Source of the DNA: Alphaproteobacteria bacterium
Lineage (GTDB): Bacteria; Pseudomonadota; Alphaproteobacteria; UBA6615
Reading direction: 5' to 3'
Assembly (NCBI GenBank): GCA_009691025.1
Contig: SHWB01000004.1
Location: 54,245-118,244 of the forward strand
Length of the DNA: 64,000 nucleotides
Shown here: piece by piece, positions 10,122 to 18,742 of the stretch
Numbering within the stretch: position 1 is the first letter of the stretch
Layout of the letters: the number at the start of each line of letters is the position of its first letter
Made by a program: the position numbers and the translations under genes
Notes under the pieces: model-generated
What the model was told of the DNA's origin: nothing
Seen by the model: only the letters and a program-made list of their open reading frames with translations
Databases searched by the model: none

Positions 10122-11161
10122 GCGGCCTCCCGCGCGCACGGGCATTGCGTGCGGTCGGGCGGGCACAGGCGCCGCCCGCCGGGTCCGGCGACCGCGCCGC
10201 CACTGTCCAGCGCCTGTCGCACGGTACCTACGAGCGCCGCGATGAAGGCCGGCCGCGTATCGACGGTCGGCGCGCGAAACCAGGCCGGCACCCCGACATG
10301 GCGGGCTAGTTTGGCATATTCGACATCCAGCTCGACCAGCGTCTCGACATGCTCGGAGACGAAGGCAATGGGCACGACCACCACCGGCACGCCGTCGGCG
10401 CCGGCCCGGCGGATCTCGTCGTCGGTCGCCGGCCCGATCCATTCCAGCGGCCCGACCCGGCTCTGGTAGCAGATGCGCCAGTCGGTCCCCGCACCCAGCC
10501 GCGCCGCCACCGCGACCGCCGTGCGCTCCACCTGCCACTGATACGGGTCGCCGCGCGCGATCACCTTCTTCGGCAATCCATGCGCCGAGAACAGCACGCG
10601 CGGCACGCCATGCGCGCGCGCCTCGTACGTCAACCGCCGGACTAGACCGGCCATTTCCTCGACGAAGCCCTCGGCCTCCGGCCAGCAGCAGGCCAGGGTC
10701 GCCGGCGCGGTCAGCCCTGTCTTTTCGGCCGCGCTCCGCCATACGCGCATCGACGATCCCATGGTCGTGGTCGAGTATTGCGGGTAGAGCGGTAGCAGCA
10801 CGATGCGGTCGGGGCGCCATGCCGCGACCGCCACCACCGCATCCTCGATGAAAGGATGCCAGTAACGCATTGCGACGAAGCAGCGCGTCTCTCCGAGTCC
10901 GGCATTGTCCAAAGCGCCGTTCAGGGAGGCCGCCTGCGCCTCGGTGTTTGGCAGCAACGGCGAGAGGCCACCGAGACGCGCATAGTTCGCCCGGGCGAAT
11001 TTTTCCCGACGCGTGGAGAGCATGCTCGCCAGCAGCCGGCGCATCGGCTGCGGCGCGTCAATGATGGCCTGGTCGTTGAACAGGTTGAACAGGAACGGGC
11101 GAACGGCCACCAGCGAGTCCGGCCCGCCAAGATTGAACAGCACAACCGCGGTCTTCATCAC
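10118..11161 (-). CDS. hemH: Ferrochelatase
   Basis: 347 aa. Inserts Fe2+ into protoporphyrin IX. Recognisable blocks are VVLFNLGGPDS at the N-terminus, PLYPQYSTTTMGS, FSAHGLPKKVIARGDPYQ (the conserved catalytic His region) and PIAFVSEHVETLVELD. ATGA overlaps on both sides with hemE and hemJ indicate translational coupling. Met1-Met2 leaves the exact start ambiguous by one codon. Confidence 0.95.
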   Translation of the reverse strand: MMKTAVVLFNLGGPDSLVAVRPFLFNLFNDQAIIDAPQPMRRLLASMLSTRREKFARANYARLGGLSPLLPNTEAQAASLNGALDNAGLGETRCFVAMRYWHPFIEDAVVAVAAWRPDRIVLLPLYPQYSTTTMGSSMRVWRSAAEKTGLTAPATLACCWPEAEGFVEEMAGLVRRLTYEARAHGVPRVLFSAHGLPKKVIARGDPYQWQVERTAVAVAARLGAGTDWRICYQSRVGPLEWIGPATDDEIRRAGADGVPVVVVPIAFVSEHVETLVELDVEYAKLARHVGVPAWFRAPTVDTRPAFIAALVGTVRQALDSGGAVAGPGGRRLCPPDRTQCPCAREAA

Positions 11162-12186
11162 GCCGCACTCGCCTGGCGGCGCACCCGGTCGACCAGCGCC
11201 GCAACATGCTCCGGCGGGGTCGACGGCAGCACGCCATGGCCGAGATTGAAGACGAACGGACCATCCGACAGTGCCCCGAGAATCGAAGCGACTTCACGCT
11301 CCATCGCGGCGCCTCCAGCCAGCAGCGTGACCGGATCGAGGTTGCCTTGAACTGCGCAGAGTCCCAGCAATTCTCGCGCGGCCCAAGCCGGCGATACCGC
11401 AGAATCGAGACCGACCGCCGTCACTCCCGTCTCGCGCACATACTCCGGCAGATTGACGCCGGCGCCGCGTGGAAACCCGATCACCGGGATATCCGGATGC
11501 CGCGACCGCAATCGAGCGATCAGCGCCTTCGTCGGCTCGATCGACCAGCGCCGGAAGCCCGAGGCCGGCAGCACGCCCGCCCAAGTATCGAATATCTGCA
11601 CGACATCGACGCCTGCATCAACCTGGGCAGTAAGCAGATCCACCGTCGCTGTCACCAGCCGGTCGATCAGCACGCCGAACCCATCTGGATCGCGCACCGC
11701 CCAGCCTTTCACGGCAGCAAAATCGCGCGACGGCCCGCCCTCGACCATGTAGGTCGCCAAGGTCCAGGGCGCACCGCAGAAACCTATAAGCGCCGTCTCG
11801 CGCGGCAGGTGCGCCCGTACCGTAGCCACCGTCTCCATTACCGCCGCCAGCCGTCCGTCGATGCGCAGGCCGCCCAGCGCCTCGACTGCGGCGCTGTCGG
11901 CCAGTGCCTCTAGCCGTGGCCCCTCGCCCTCGACGAAACTCACCGGTTGCCCCATCGCATCCGGCACTACGAGGATGTCGGAGAACAGGATAGCCGCATC
12001 GAGATCGAACCGGCGCACCGGCTGCAGCGTTGCCTCGACGGCGAGTTGCGGCGTGTAGCAGAAGCTGAGGAAATCCGGTGTCTTGCTGCGCAATGCCCGG
12101 TACTCGGGCAGATACCGGCCCGCCTGGCGCATCAGCCAGACGGGCGGCGGCTGCCGCCTTCCACCGCGCAGGACATCGAGCAACAT
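11158..12186 (-). CDS. hemE: Uroporphyrinogen III decarboxylase
   Basis: About 342 aa from the internal ATG at 12186 (MLLDVLRGGRRQPPPVWLMRQAGRYLPEYR), the family N-terminus containing the substrate-binding Arg/Gln loop. FCGAPWTLATYMVEGG and VVQIFDTWAG are further signatures. It converts uroporphyrinogen III to coproporphyrinogen III. The track ORF starts 18 codons upstream; that extension is not family-like. It is the first gene of hemE-hemH-hemJ and borders the predicted origin. Confidence 0.94.
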   Translation of the reverse strand: MLLDVLRGGRRQPPPVWLMRQAGRYLPEYRALRSKTPDFLSFCYTPQLAVEATLQPVRRFDLDAAILFSDILVVPDAMGQPVSFVEGEGPRLEALADSAAVEALGGLRIDGRLAAVMETVATVRAHLPRETALIGFCGAPWTLATYMVEGGPSRDFAAVKGWAVRDPDGFGVLIDRLVTATVDLLTAQVDAGVDVVQIFDTWAGVLPASGFRRWSIEPTKALIARLRSRHPDIPVIGFPRGAGVNLPEYVRETGVTAVGLDSAVSPAWAARELLGLCAVQGNLDPVTLLAGGAAMEREVASILGALSDGPFVFNLGHGVLPSTPPEHVAALVDRVRRQASAA

Positions 12187-12630
12187 CACGACGGGCAACA
12201 CTCCGGCAAGGGCCGTCCCGCGTCCCGGGACTGGCGGCAATATGCCTTGGCAACGCCTTGTGAGGACACAATCAATTCAATTAATATCTTTCTAAAGAAA
12301 CCTACTGAGGTTGTAGCAGTGCGGTGAATCCCGGGTACGGACTATCTGCCCACGTCGCCCGCCATGCTGCCTAAGATTCAGGACAAGCATCTCCCCGGGC
12401 GTGGATGAAATGGGGAGATTGCCGCGCGATACTGGTCCGCCGATTGAGCGAATTGCGGGCATGGAATTGCCCAGTGCACAATCGAACATCGATTGTCCCC
12501 ATCCCGGTATGAACTAGTCCACATGTGACCAGAACGGTGACAATGTCATTGCCCGCCGGGCACAAATCTGCGAACACGGCCCCGCCACCACAACTTGTCC
12601 CCGTTATCCCGCCCAATGCAGAGCGACAGA
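12187..12630. other. oriC: Predicted chromosomal origin of replication (hemE/ppsR gap)
   Basis: About 440 bp without a credible gene between divergent hemE and ppsR. In Caulobacter and Rickettsia the origin lies exactly between hemE and the DUF299 (RP001) gene, which ppsR is. The gap holds an AT-rich stretch at about 12269-12300 and imperfect DnaA boxes (7 of 9 to TTATCCACA): CGTGGATGA at 12400-12408 (reverse), TTGTCCCCA at 12493-12501 and TAGTCCACA at 12515-12523. Two GANTC sites occur at 12326 and 12375. Two parS sites lie about 10-12 kb away. No perfect DnaA box is seen. Confidence 0.6.
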
Positions 12631-13482
12631 ATGACTGCCGGCGCCGTCACGCCCCCGACCTTTCACCTCCATCTCGTGTCGGATTCGACCGGCGAGACGG
12701 TGCAGTCGGTCGCACGTGCCTGCGTCGCCCAGTTCGAGGGCATCGCCCCGCAGCAGCATTTGTGGGCGCTGGCCCGCACGCCGCACGCCCTCGACCGTGC
12801 GCTCGAGGATATCCGTGCCAATCCCGGACTCGTCATCTTCACCATCGTTGACGATACGCTGAGCCAGCGGCTGGTCGATGGCTGCCGCCGCCTGGGCGCG
12901 CCATGCATTTCCGTGCTCGACCCGATCATCAGCGCCTTCGGCGCCTATCTCGATGCGCGGCCGAGCCATCGCCCCGGCGTGCAGCACGCCCTCGACGCCA
13001 ATTACTTCCGCCGTATCGAGGCTATGGACTGGGCGCTGATGCACGACGACGGCCAGCACACCGACAACCTCGCCTCCAGCGACGTCATCCTCGTCGGTGT
13101 GTCCCGCACCTCGAAGACACCGACCTGCCTCTACCTCGCCAATCGCGGCATCAAGGCCACCAATGTCCCCTTCGTGCCCGGCGTGCCGCTGCCCGACGAG
13201 CTGGAGCATCTTGCCGGTTCGCTAATCGTCGGCCTGACGACCGATCCGCAGCGGCTGGTCGAGGTCCGCCGCGCCCGCGTCGCCGCGCTGCGCCAGGACC
13301 GGCCGACGGCCTATATCGATCTCGATCGCGTGCGTGAGGAAGTGCTGACCGCGCGTCGGCTGTTCTCGGCGCGAGGCTGGCCGGTGATCGACGTGACGCG
13401 CCGCTCGATCGAGGAGACGGCGGCGGCGATCATCGGTCTCTACGACGCCCATCGAACCGGCCTCAATCCCCCCGTCCCATGA
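12631..13482 (+). CDS. ppsR: Pyruvate, water dikinase / PPDK regulatory protein (DUF299)
   Basis: 283 aa. A bifunctional ADP-dependent kinase and phosphorylase that acts on PEP synthase or pyruvate phosphate dikinase. The N-terminal FHLHLVSDSTGETVQSVARA block and the P-loop VGVSRTSKTPTCLYLANRG with GIKATNVPFVPGV are diagnostic. I prefer the ATG at 12631; in-frame alternatives are the ATG at 12616 and a TTG at 12595. It is the first gene right of the predicted origin and heads ppsR-maf-aroE-coaE-dnaQ. Confidence 0.92.
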   Translation: MTAGAVTPPTFHLHLVSDSTGETVQSVARACVAQFEGIAPQQHLWALARTPHALDRALEDIRANPGLVIFTIVDDTLSQRLVDGCRRLGAPCISVLDPIISAFGAYLDARPSHRPGVQHALDANYFRRIEAMDWALMHDDGQHTDNLASSDVILVGVSRTSKTPTCLYLANRGIKATNVPFVPGVPLPDELEHLAGSLIVGLTTDPQRLVEVRRARVAALRQDRPTAYIDLDRVREEVLTARRLFSARGWPVIDVTRRSIEETAAAIIGLYDAHRTGLNPPVP

Positions 13483-14072
13483 CGCCGGTGCTCTCCTCTG
13501 CCAGCCCGACGCGCGCCGGCCTGCTTATGCGCGCGGGCCTCGCCTTCGAGGTCTATCCGGCGCGCGTGGACGAGGACGAGGTCAAGCGCGCGCTTGCCGG
13601 CGAAGGCGCCCCGGCAACGGAGAGCGCCGAGACGCGGGCCGAGCTGAAGGCCACACAGGTCGCGCGGCGCTGGCCAGGCGACCTCGTCATCGGCGCCGAC
13701 CGGGGGCTCGAATGCGCCGGCGGCGCCTACGACAAGCCGCCGGATTCGGCGCGGGCGCGCAGCCAGCTCCAGGCCTTGCGCGGCCGCCGCCATAGCCTGC
13801 ATGCCGCCGTCGCGGCGGCGCGCGGCGGGGCACTGCTGTGGCACCATCGTGGCCATGCGGAGCTGACCATACGCGATTTCTCCGACGCCTTCCTCGACGC
13901 CTATCTCGCCACGTCAGGCACCGACGTGCTCGGCTCGGTCGGCGCCTATCGCGTCGAGGGGCCCGGCATCCAGCTCTTCGCCGAGATTCGCGGCGACCGG
14001 CCGACTATCCTCGGCTTGCCCCCGCTGCCGCCGCCCGACTTCCTGCGCGGCCACGCGGCGGCGGCGACATGA
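13479..14072 (+). CDS. maf: Maf family nucleoside triphosphate pyrophosphatase
   Basis: 197 aa. Maf proteins hydrolyse non-canonical or modified NTPs to NMP. The N-terminal LSSASPTRAGLLMRAGL and the GADRGLECAGGAYDKP segment correspond to the substrate-binding and catalytic loops (usually GADQ; here GADR). It overlaps ppsR and aroE by 4 bp each (ATGA), so the unit is translationally coupled. Confidence 0.88.
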   Translation: MTPVLSSASPTRAGLLMRAGLAFEVYPARVDEDEVKRALAGEGAPATESAETRAELKATQVARRWPGDLVIGADRGLECAGGAYDKPPDSARARSQLQALRGRRHSLHAAVAAARGGALLWHHRGHAELTIRDFSDAFLDAYLATSGTDVLGSVGAYRVEGPGIQLFAEIRGDRPTILGLPPLPPPDFLRGHAAAAT

Positions 14073-14926
14073 AGACCGAGCCGCGCAAGGCCGGCGTCAT
14101 GGGCGGGCCGGTCAGCCACTCGCTGTCTCCCGCCCTGCACGGCCACTGGCTCGCCCGCCACGGCATCGCCGGCAGCTACGAGCGCATCCCCGTGCGGCCG
14201 GAGGAGCTGCCGGCGGCGCTGGCGCGGCTGGCGCCAGAGGGCTGGGCGGGCGTCAACCTCACGGTTCCGCACAAGGAAGCGGCTCTGGCGCTGGTCGACA
14301 CGCTCGATGCCGCCGCACGGGCCATCGGCGCCGTCAATACGGTCGTCGTCGGGACGGACGGCCGGCTCGACGGGCGCAACACGGACGCTTACGGCTTCAT
14401 CGAGAACCTGCGCCAGAACGGGCCGCCGGCGCCGCGCCCGGTCGCCGTGGTCCTCGGCGCCGGCGGCGCCGCCCGCGCTGTCTGCCACGCGCTGGCCGGC
14501 GCCGGCTTCCACGAGCTGCGTATCGTGAACCGCACGATTACGCGCGCCATGGCTCTGGCCGAGGCCGCGCGCGCCTTCGGCATAGCGCGCGTCGTCGCCC
14601 CGTCCTGGACGGAGCGCGGCGCGGCGCTGGACGGCGCCGGCCTGCTGGTCAACACCACGATTCTGGGCATGGCGGGCGCCGCGCCGCTCAACCTCGACCT
14701 CGCCGCGCTGCCCGCCGACGCCGTAGTCAACGACATCGTCTACGCGCCGCTCGAAACCGCCCTTCTCGCGGCGGCGCGGGCGCGCGGCAATCCCGTCGTC
14801 GACGGGCTCGGCATGCTGCTGTGGCAGGCGCAGGCGGGCTTCGCCTCCTGGTTCGGCGTGGCGCCGGCGGTCGATGCCGAACTGCGTGCGGCGGTGCTGG
14901 CGGCGCGGGAGGCGCAGGCGCGGTGA
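14069..14926 (+). CDS. aroE: Shikimate dehydrogenase
   Basis: 285 aa. NADPH-dependent reduction of 3-dehydroshikimate. The N-terminal substrate domain shows GGPVSHSLSPALH and GVNLTVPHKEAAL (catalytic Lys), then NTDAYGF (Asp). The Rossmann motif VLGAGGAARAVCHAL and the NRT loop point to NADP. The ATG at 14069 lies in the maf stop (ATGA); the longer track ORF reads the wrong frame of maf. Confidence 0.94.
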   Translation: MKTEPRKAGVMGGPVSHSLSPALHGHWLARHGIAGSYERIPVRPEELPAALARLAPEGWAGVNLTVPHKEAALALVDTLDAAARAIGAVNTVVVGTDGRLDGRNTDAYGFIENLRQNGPPAPRPVAVVLGAGGAARAVCHALAGAGFHELRIVNRTITRAMALAEAARAFGIARVVAPSWTERGAALDGAGLLVNTTILGMAGAAPLNLDLAALPADAVVNDIVYAPLETALLAAARARGNPVVDGLGMLLWQAQAGFASWFGVAPAVDAELRAAVLAAREAQAR

Positions 14927-15585
14927 TCGTCCTCGGCCTCACCGGATCGATCGGCATGGGCAAGTCGACGGCGGCGGCGATGCTGCGCCGCCTCGGCGTG
15001 CCGGTGCATGACGCCGACGCCGCGGTGCATCGCCTGATGGCGCCGGGCGGCGCGGCGGTCGCCGCCGTCGGCGCGCTGTTTCCCCCGGCGCTGGTCGAGG
15101 ATTCGAGGGGCCGGCGCATCGACCGCGCGAAGCTCGGCCCGCTCGTCTTCGCCGATCAGGCAGCCCGGCGGCGGCTGGAGGGCGCGCTGCATCCGCTGGT
15201 GCGCGAGGATGAGCGGTGCTTCCTCGCCCGCCAGCGCCGCGCCGGCACCCCCATCGCGGTGCTCGACATCCCGCTGCTCTACGAGACCGGCGGCGAGCGC
15301 CGCGTCGATGCCGTCATCGTCGTCAGTGCCACGCCGGAGGTGCAGGCGCGCCGCGTGCTGGCGCGCCCGGGCATGACGCAGGCGCGCCTCGATGCCATTC
15401 GCGCTATCCAGGTGCTGGAGCACGAAAAGCGCCGCCGCGGCGACTATGTGGTGGAGGCGGGCCTAGGCAAACACTATACTTGGTGCGCCCTCGCCCGCCT
15501 CATCCGCGCGCTGCGGGCCGACCCCCAAGAAGCGGGCAGGCGCCATGCGCGAAATCGTCGTCGATACCGAAACCACCGGGCTTGA
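14923..15585 (+). CDS. coaE: Dephospho-CoA kinase
   Basis: 220 aa from a GTG at 14923 that overlaps the aroE stop (GTGA). The P-loop LGLTGSIGMGKSTAAAMLRRLG opens the protein. VHDADAAVHRLMAPGG and PLLYETGGERRVDAVIVVSATPEVQ are the CoA-binding and lid regions. It phosphorylates dephospho-CoA in the last CoA step. Its last 41 bp overlap the start of dnaQ in another frame. Confidence 0.94.
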   Translation: MIVLGLTGSIGMGKSTAAAMLRRLGVPVHDADAAVHRLMAPGGAAVAAVGALFPPALVEDSRGRRIDRAKLGPLVFADQAARRRLEGALHPLVREDERCFLARQRRAGTPIAVLDIPLLYETGGERRVDAVIVVSATPEVQARRVLARPGMTQARLDAIRAIQVLEHEKRRRGDYVVEAGLGKHYTWCALARLIRALRADPQEAGRRHARNRRRYRNHRA

Positions 15586-16216
15586 TCCCGCCGCCGGCCA
15601 CCGCATCGTCGAGGTCGCCTGCGTCGAGCTGGTCAATCACATGCCGACCGGCCGGCATTTCCACAGCTATGTCTGCCCCGAACGCGACATGCCGGACGAG
15701 GCCTTCCGCATCCACGGCCTGTCGGCCGAGTACCTAGCCGACCATCCGGTGTTCGAAAAGATCGCCGCCGGACTGATCGAATTTCTCGGCGATTCGACGC
15801 TGGTCATCCACAACGCCGAATTCGACATGCGCTTCATCAATGCCGAGCTGGCGCTGCTGGGCCAGCCGGCGCTGCCGGTCGGCCGCGCGACCGACACCGT
15901 GGCGCTGGCGCGCAAGCGCTTTCCCGGCGCGCAGGTCAACCTCGACGCGCTGTGCCGGCGCTTCGAGATAGACCTGGCGGAACGCGAGCAGCATGGCGCG
16001 CTGGTCGATGCCCGCCTGCTGGCGGCGGTCTATCTGGAATTGCTCGGCGGCCGCCAGCCCGACCTCGGACTCGCGGCGAATGCCGGCGTTCGCAACGCCG
16101 CCGCGCTCGTCGAGCGTCAGGTGCGCGCCGCCCGCGCGCATGCCCCGAGCGCGGCCGAGATCGCCGCCCATGCCGCGCTGCTCGATACGCTGGAAGACCC
16201 TGTCTGGGGGAAGTAG
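15545..16216 (+). CDS. dnaQ: DNA polymerase III epsilon subunit (3'-5' exonuclease)
   Basis: 223-aa DEDD-family proofreading exonuclease. Exo I is VDTETTGLDP, Exo II VIHNAEFDMRFINAEL, Exo III HGALVDARLLAAVYLEL (HxAxxD type). The start MREIVVDTETTG lies within coaE, a 41-bp overlap that is common at this locus in alphaproteobacteria. It ends the ppsR operon. Confidence 0.95.
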   Translation: MREIVVDTETTGLDPAAGHRIVEVACVELVNHMPTGRHFHSYVCPERDMPDEAFRIHGLSAEYLADHPVFEKIAAGLIEFLGDSTLVIHNAEFDMRFINAELALLGQPALPVGRATDTVALARKRFPGAQVNLDALCRRFEIDLAEREQHGALVDARLLAAVYLELLGGRQPDLGLAANAGVRNAAALVERQVRAARAHAPSAAEIAAHAALLDTLEDPVWGK

Positions 16217-16224
16217 GCGGGCGC

Positions 16225-16315
16225 GGCTAAGACCCGCAAGGCCGTGTGCCTGGACCCGGGGCCCGGGGCCCCGGGCGCGGTCGCTGACGCGCCCTTGCAC
16301 GGGACGACGAGCCTT
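16225..16315. repeat. Possible partial copy of the CCATGAACACGG hairpin repeat
   Basis: GC-rich non-coding stretch after dnaQ with a self-complementary centre (GGGGCCCGGGGCCCCGGG) and CGGGACGACGA-type ends. It resembles the outer arms of the repeat at 16633 but lacks the CCATGAACACGG core. Confidence 0.4.
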
Positions 16316-16344
16316 AATGATTCCTCGGGACGAATGATCGGACT

Positions 16345-16625
16345 TTCCACGTCTACGTGCTTGCCAGCGGCAGGCGCGGCACGCTCTATGTCGCGTCACG
16401 AGCGACCTCGTTCGCCGGGTCTGGGAACACAAGCACGCCGAGGCGCCGGGCTTCACGAAGCGATACGGCGTGGACCGGCGGGCGCGGCTCGAGGCCACTG
16501 ACAGCATTGAAGCGGCGATCAGCCGAGAAAAGCAGATGAAGCGGTGGCGGCGAGACCGGAAGATTCGGCTCATCGAAGAACAAAATCCCGAGTGGATCGA
16601 TCTGTTCCCCGGACTGACGCCGTAA
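16345..16625 (+). pseudogene. GIY-YIG nuclease-like gene remnant
   Basis: Frame 1 gives FHVYVLASGRRGTLYV, the first strand of a GIY-YIG (UPF0213-like) domain. After a one-base loss near 16392 the protein continues as VTSDLVRRVWEHKHAEAPG and then REKQMKRWRRDRKIRLIEEQ with NPEWIDLFPGLTP before the stop. No start codon is in frame upstream of FHVYV, and the usual aromatic strand after YGVDR reads RARL. A single-domain intron-nuclease-like protein of unknown role has decayed here between dnaQ and secB. Confidence 0.72.
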
Positions 16626-16632
16626 CCTCCTC

Positions 16633-16751
16633 GTCGTCCCGGCCAAGGCCCGCGGGGCCGCGCGCCGGGACCCATGAACACGGGTGGCGGGAAACGTCGC
16701 TCAGCCGTGTTCATGGGTCCCGGGTCTCCGCGGCGCTCCGCCCGGGACGAC
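16633..16751. repeat. Long imperfect hairpin repeat (CCATGAACACGG family), copy 1
   Basis: About 119 bp with outer arms CGTCGTCCCGG / CCCGGGACGACG and inner arms GGACCCATGAACACGG / CCGTGTTCATGGGTCC. The second full copy lies at 50411-50536. Non-coding, in the gap between the GIY-YIG remnant and the secB end. Confidence 0.8.
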
Positions 16752-16769
16752 GGGTCAGGAGGGTAACGC

Positions 16770-17330
16770 CTACTCCAGCTCGAACTTGACCTTGCCGTCG
16801 CCCGCGGGCGCGGCCTGCGGCGCGGCGGCGGCGGGGACCTGGCCCTGCTGCGCCTGGGCGGCACGCTGCTGGAAGAGCTGGGCGAAGTCGATCGGATGGA
16901 TCAGCAGCGGCGGGAAGCCGCCGTCGCGCACCATGTCCGAGACGATGGCGCGGGCGAAGGGGAACAGCAGGCGCGGCGCCTCGATCAGGACGATCGGCTG
17001 GACATATTCCTGCGGCACCAGCTTGCCGATGGAGAACACGCCGGCGTACTCGATCTCGGCGATGAACAGCGTGGCCGCCTCGTGCTTGCCCTCGGCACGG
17101 ATGGCGAGGGCGACCTCGAAGGTCAGGTCGGAGATGCGGCGGGCGTTGACGTCGATCGCCACAGCGACATTGGGCGCGCGCTGGCCGGCCTGCATCAGCG
17201 TCGCCGGCGCGCCGGGGTTCTCGAAGGACAGATCCTTGACGTACTGGCCGTTGACGGTCAGGGCCGGGGCCTGTGCCGCCGCCTGGGCGTCCGTACCCGG
17301 TGCCGCTGCACCGGCCTGCGGGTCGGTCAT
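16770..17330 (-). CDS. secB: Protein-export chaperone SecB
   Basis: SecB keeps precursors unfolded and delivers them to SecA. The core VNGQYVKDLSFENPGAP, DVNARRISDLTFEVALAI and RAIVSDMVRDGGFPPLLIHPIDF are family signatures. I place the start at 17330 (MTDPQAG, with a GAGGCGAGG ribosome site), giving 186 aa; the track ORF starts at 17369. The Ala/Gln-rich tail (AAQAQQGQVPAAAAPQ) is longer than in E. coli. Confidence 0.93.
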   Translation of the reverse strand: MTDPQAGAAAPGTDAQAAAQAPALTVNGQYVKDLSFENPGAPATLMQAGQRAPNVAVAIDVNARRISDLTFEVALAIRAEGKHEAATLFIAEIEYAGVFSIGKLVPQEYVQPIVLIEAPRLLFPFARAIVSDMVRDGGFPPLLIHPIDFAQLFQQRAAQAQQGQVPAAAAPQAAPAGDGKVKFELE

Positions 17331-17436
17331 GCCGATCGCCTCGCCTCGTTTGGCCGGGCCGTCTGCCATCAGGGCCCCCGGACGCGGCGTGGCCTAACAC
17401 GGAACCCGTGGCGGCAACAACATCCGGACGGCGCTG

Positions 17437-18012
17437 CTACAGATCGAAGCGACCCTGCCGCGCGGCGGAAAAATCGAACGGCACCAGCGCGCCGTTGACG
17501 ACGCCCCGGCCAGTCATGGCGCGGATGAAGCCCCAATGCGTGACCACGCAGACCTCGCTGCGCGCCGCATGGCCGAGCATGCGGGCAACGAAGTCCTGCG
17601 TGCGTGCCGCCACCGAATCCTCGCTTTCGGGGCCGTGGCGTTCGCATTCGTGCCACCAGCGCTCGGTGTCGAGGCGGCTCCAGTCCCAGTGCGGCCAGCG
17701 CGCCACGAGGCTCGCGCGCGGCGAACCGGTGTCGCACGAAAAGGCCACGCGTTCGCGCACCAGCGGCTCGATCGCCACGGGCACGCCGAGCACCTCGGCG
17801 ATGATCTCGGCCGTCTCCAGCGTGCGCCGGTAGGGGCTGGCGAGCAGGGCGGTGATGCGCCGCGTGCCGGCGCCGGCGGCCAGCCGACGCCCCGCCGCAT
17901 ACGCCTGGTCGCGGCCCAGCGCCGTCAGTGCCGGGTCGGGAATGCCGGGATCGACGCGCGTCTCGCCGAAGAGGGCGTTCCACGCCGACTGGCCGTGCCG
18001 CACCAGGATCAC
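17437..18012 (-). CDS. Histidine phosphatase (phosphoglycerate mutase-like) protein
   Basis: 191 aa from a GTG at 18012 that overlaps the fxsA stop (GTGA). ILVRHGQSAWN carries the RHG motif with the nucleophilic His; LLASPYRRTLETAEIIAE supplies the second Arg, and THWGFIRAMTG the late His. Substrate unknown; the family covers phosphoglycerate mutases and small-molecule phosphatases. The long ORF to 18777 reads through fxsA in the wrong frame. Confidence 0.88.
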   Translation of the reverse strand: MILVRHGQSAWNALFGETRVDPGIPDPALTALGRDQAYAAGRRLAAGAGTRRITALLASPYRRTLETAEIIAEVLGVPVAIEPLVRERVAFSCDTGSPRASLVARWPHWDWSRLDTERWWHECERHGPESEDSVAARTQDFVARMLGHAARSEVCVVTHWGFIRAMTGRGVVNGALVPFDFSAARQGRFDL

Positions 18013-18545
18013 GGCCCCTTGTCGCGCTGGCCGGGCCGGCCGCCGGGCAGGCGGCGCGGATCCGCGGCCGGATCGGGCTCGACCTCCCAGGCATCGGCAT
18101 CGATGGTCGGGCCGCCGCCAGCCGGAGTGCCATGCGGGCCGCCGCGCGGACCCGCACCGTCGCGCCCGCCGCCGGCGACGATCGTGCCGTGGCGCGCCAG
18201 CAGCGCCCACAACGCGAGGCCGAGCACGCGGCGCATCGGCGCCAGCAGCAGGGCGAGCCCGATCGCGTCGGACACGAAGCCCGGCAGGATCAGCAGGAAG
18301 CCGGCGACGAGGATGCAGAGCCCGTCGAACAGCGCAGCCGCTGGCGGCTGCCCCGCGGCGGCGGCGCGCCGCGCATTGGCCAGCGTCGCCACGCCCGGAT
18401 GCCGCACGACGCCCAGCCCGACGACGGCCGCCAGCGCCACCAGCGCCAGCGTCGCCCACAGGCCGACGGCATCGCCGGCGACGACGAAGACGGCGATCTC
18501 GACCAGCGGCAGCGCGAGAATGCCGAGCAGGACGATCAAACCCAT
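18009..18545 (-). CDS. fxsA: FxsA family membrane protein
   Basis: 178 aa from the ATG at 18545: MGLIVLLGILALPLVEIAVFVV begins the first membrane helix, and LFDGLCILVAGFLLILPGFVSDAIGLALLLAPMRR is the diagnostic FxsA block. About three to four membrane segments are followed by a soluble Gly/Pro/Asp-rich tail. FxsA was named for suppression of F exclusion of phage T7; its cellular role is unclear. Usual neighbour of secB and timA. Confidence 0.88.
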   Translation of the reverse strand: MGLIVLLGILALPLVEIAVFVVAGDAVGLWATLALVALAAVVGLGVVRHPGVATLANARRAAAAGQPPAAALFDGLCILVAGFLLILPGFVSDAIGLALLLAPMRRVLGLALWALLARHGTIVAGGGRDGAGPRGGPHGTPAGGGPTIDADAWEVEPDPAADPRRLPGGRPGQRDKGP

Positions 18546-18742
18546 GCTTGTTCCCGCCGCGATGGCTGCATATGTAGGGAAAGGGCGAAGATCGCGAATA
18601 CTCCTGCGCGCGCCGTCTGGCATTCATCCGGCGGCGCCGATATGGTTGCAGGCCACTGATAGCCCGGAATGCCGACCGGCTCCACCCTGCCGGCCGCATG
18701 CCGGGCGCAACGGTGCCAATGGCGGCACGGACGGGTGGGCGC

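Noticed and set aside
12371-12616. 81-aa and 65-aa minus-strand ORFs in the hemE-ppsR gap
   Set aside because: No motif, no ribosome site, low similarity to coding composition; the gap is better explained as the origin region.
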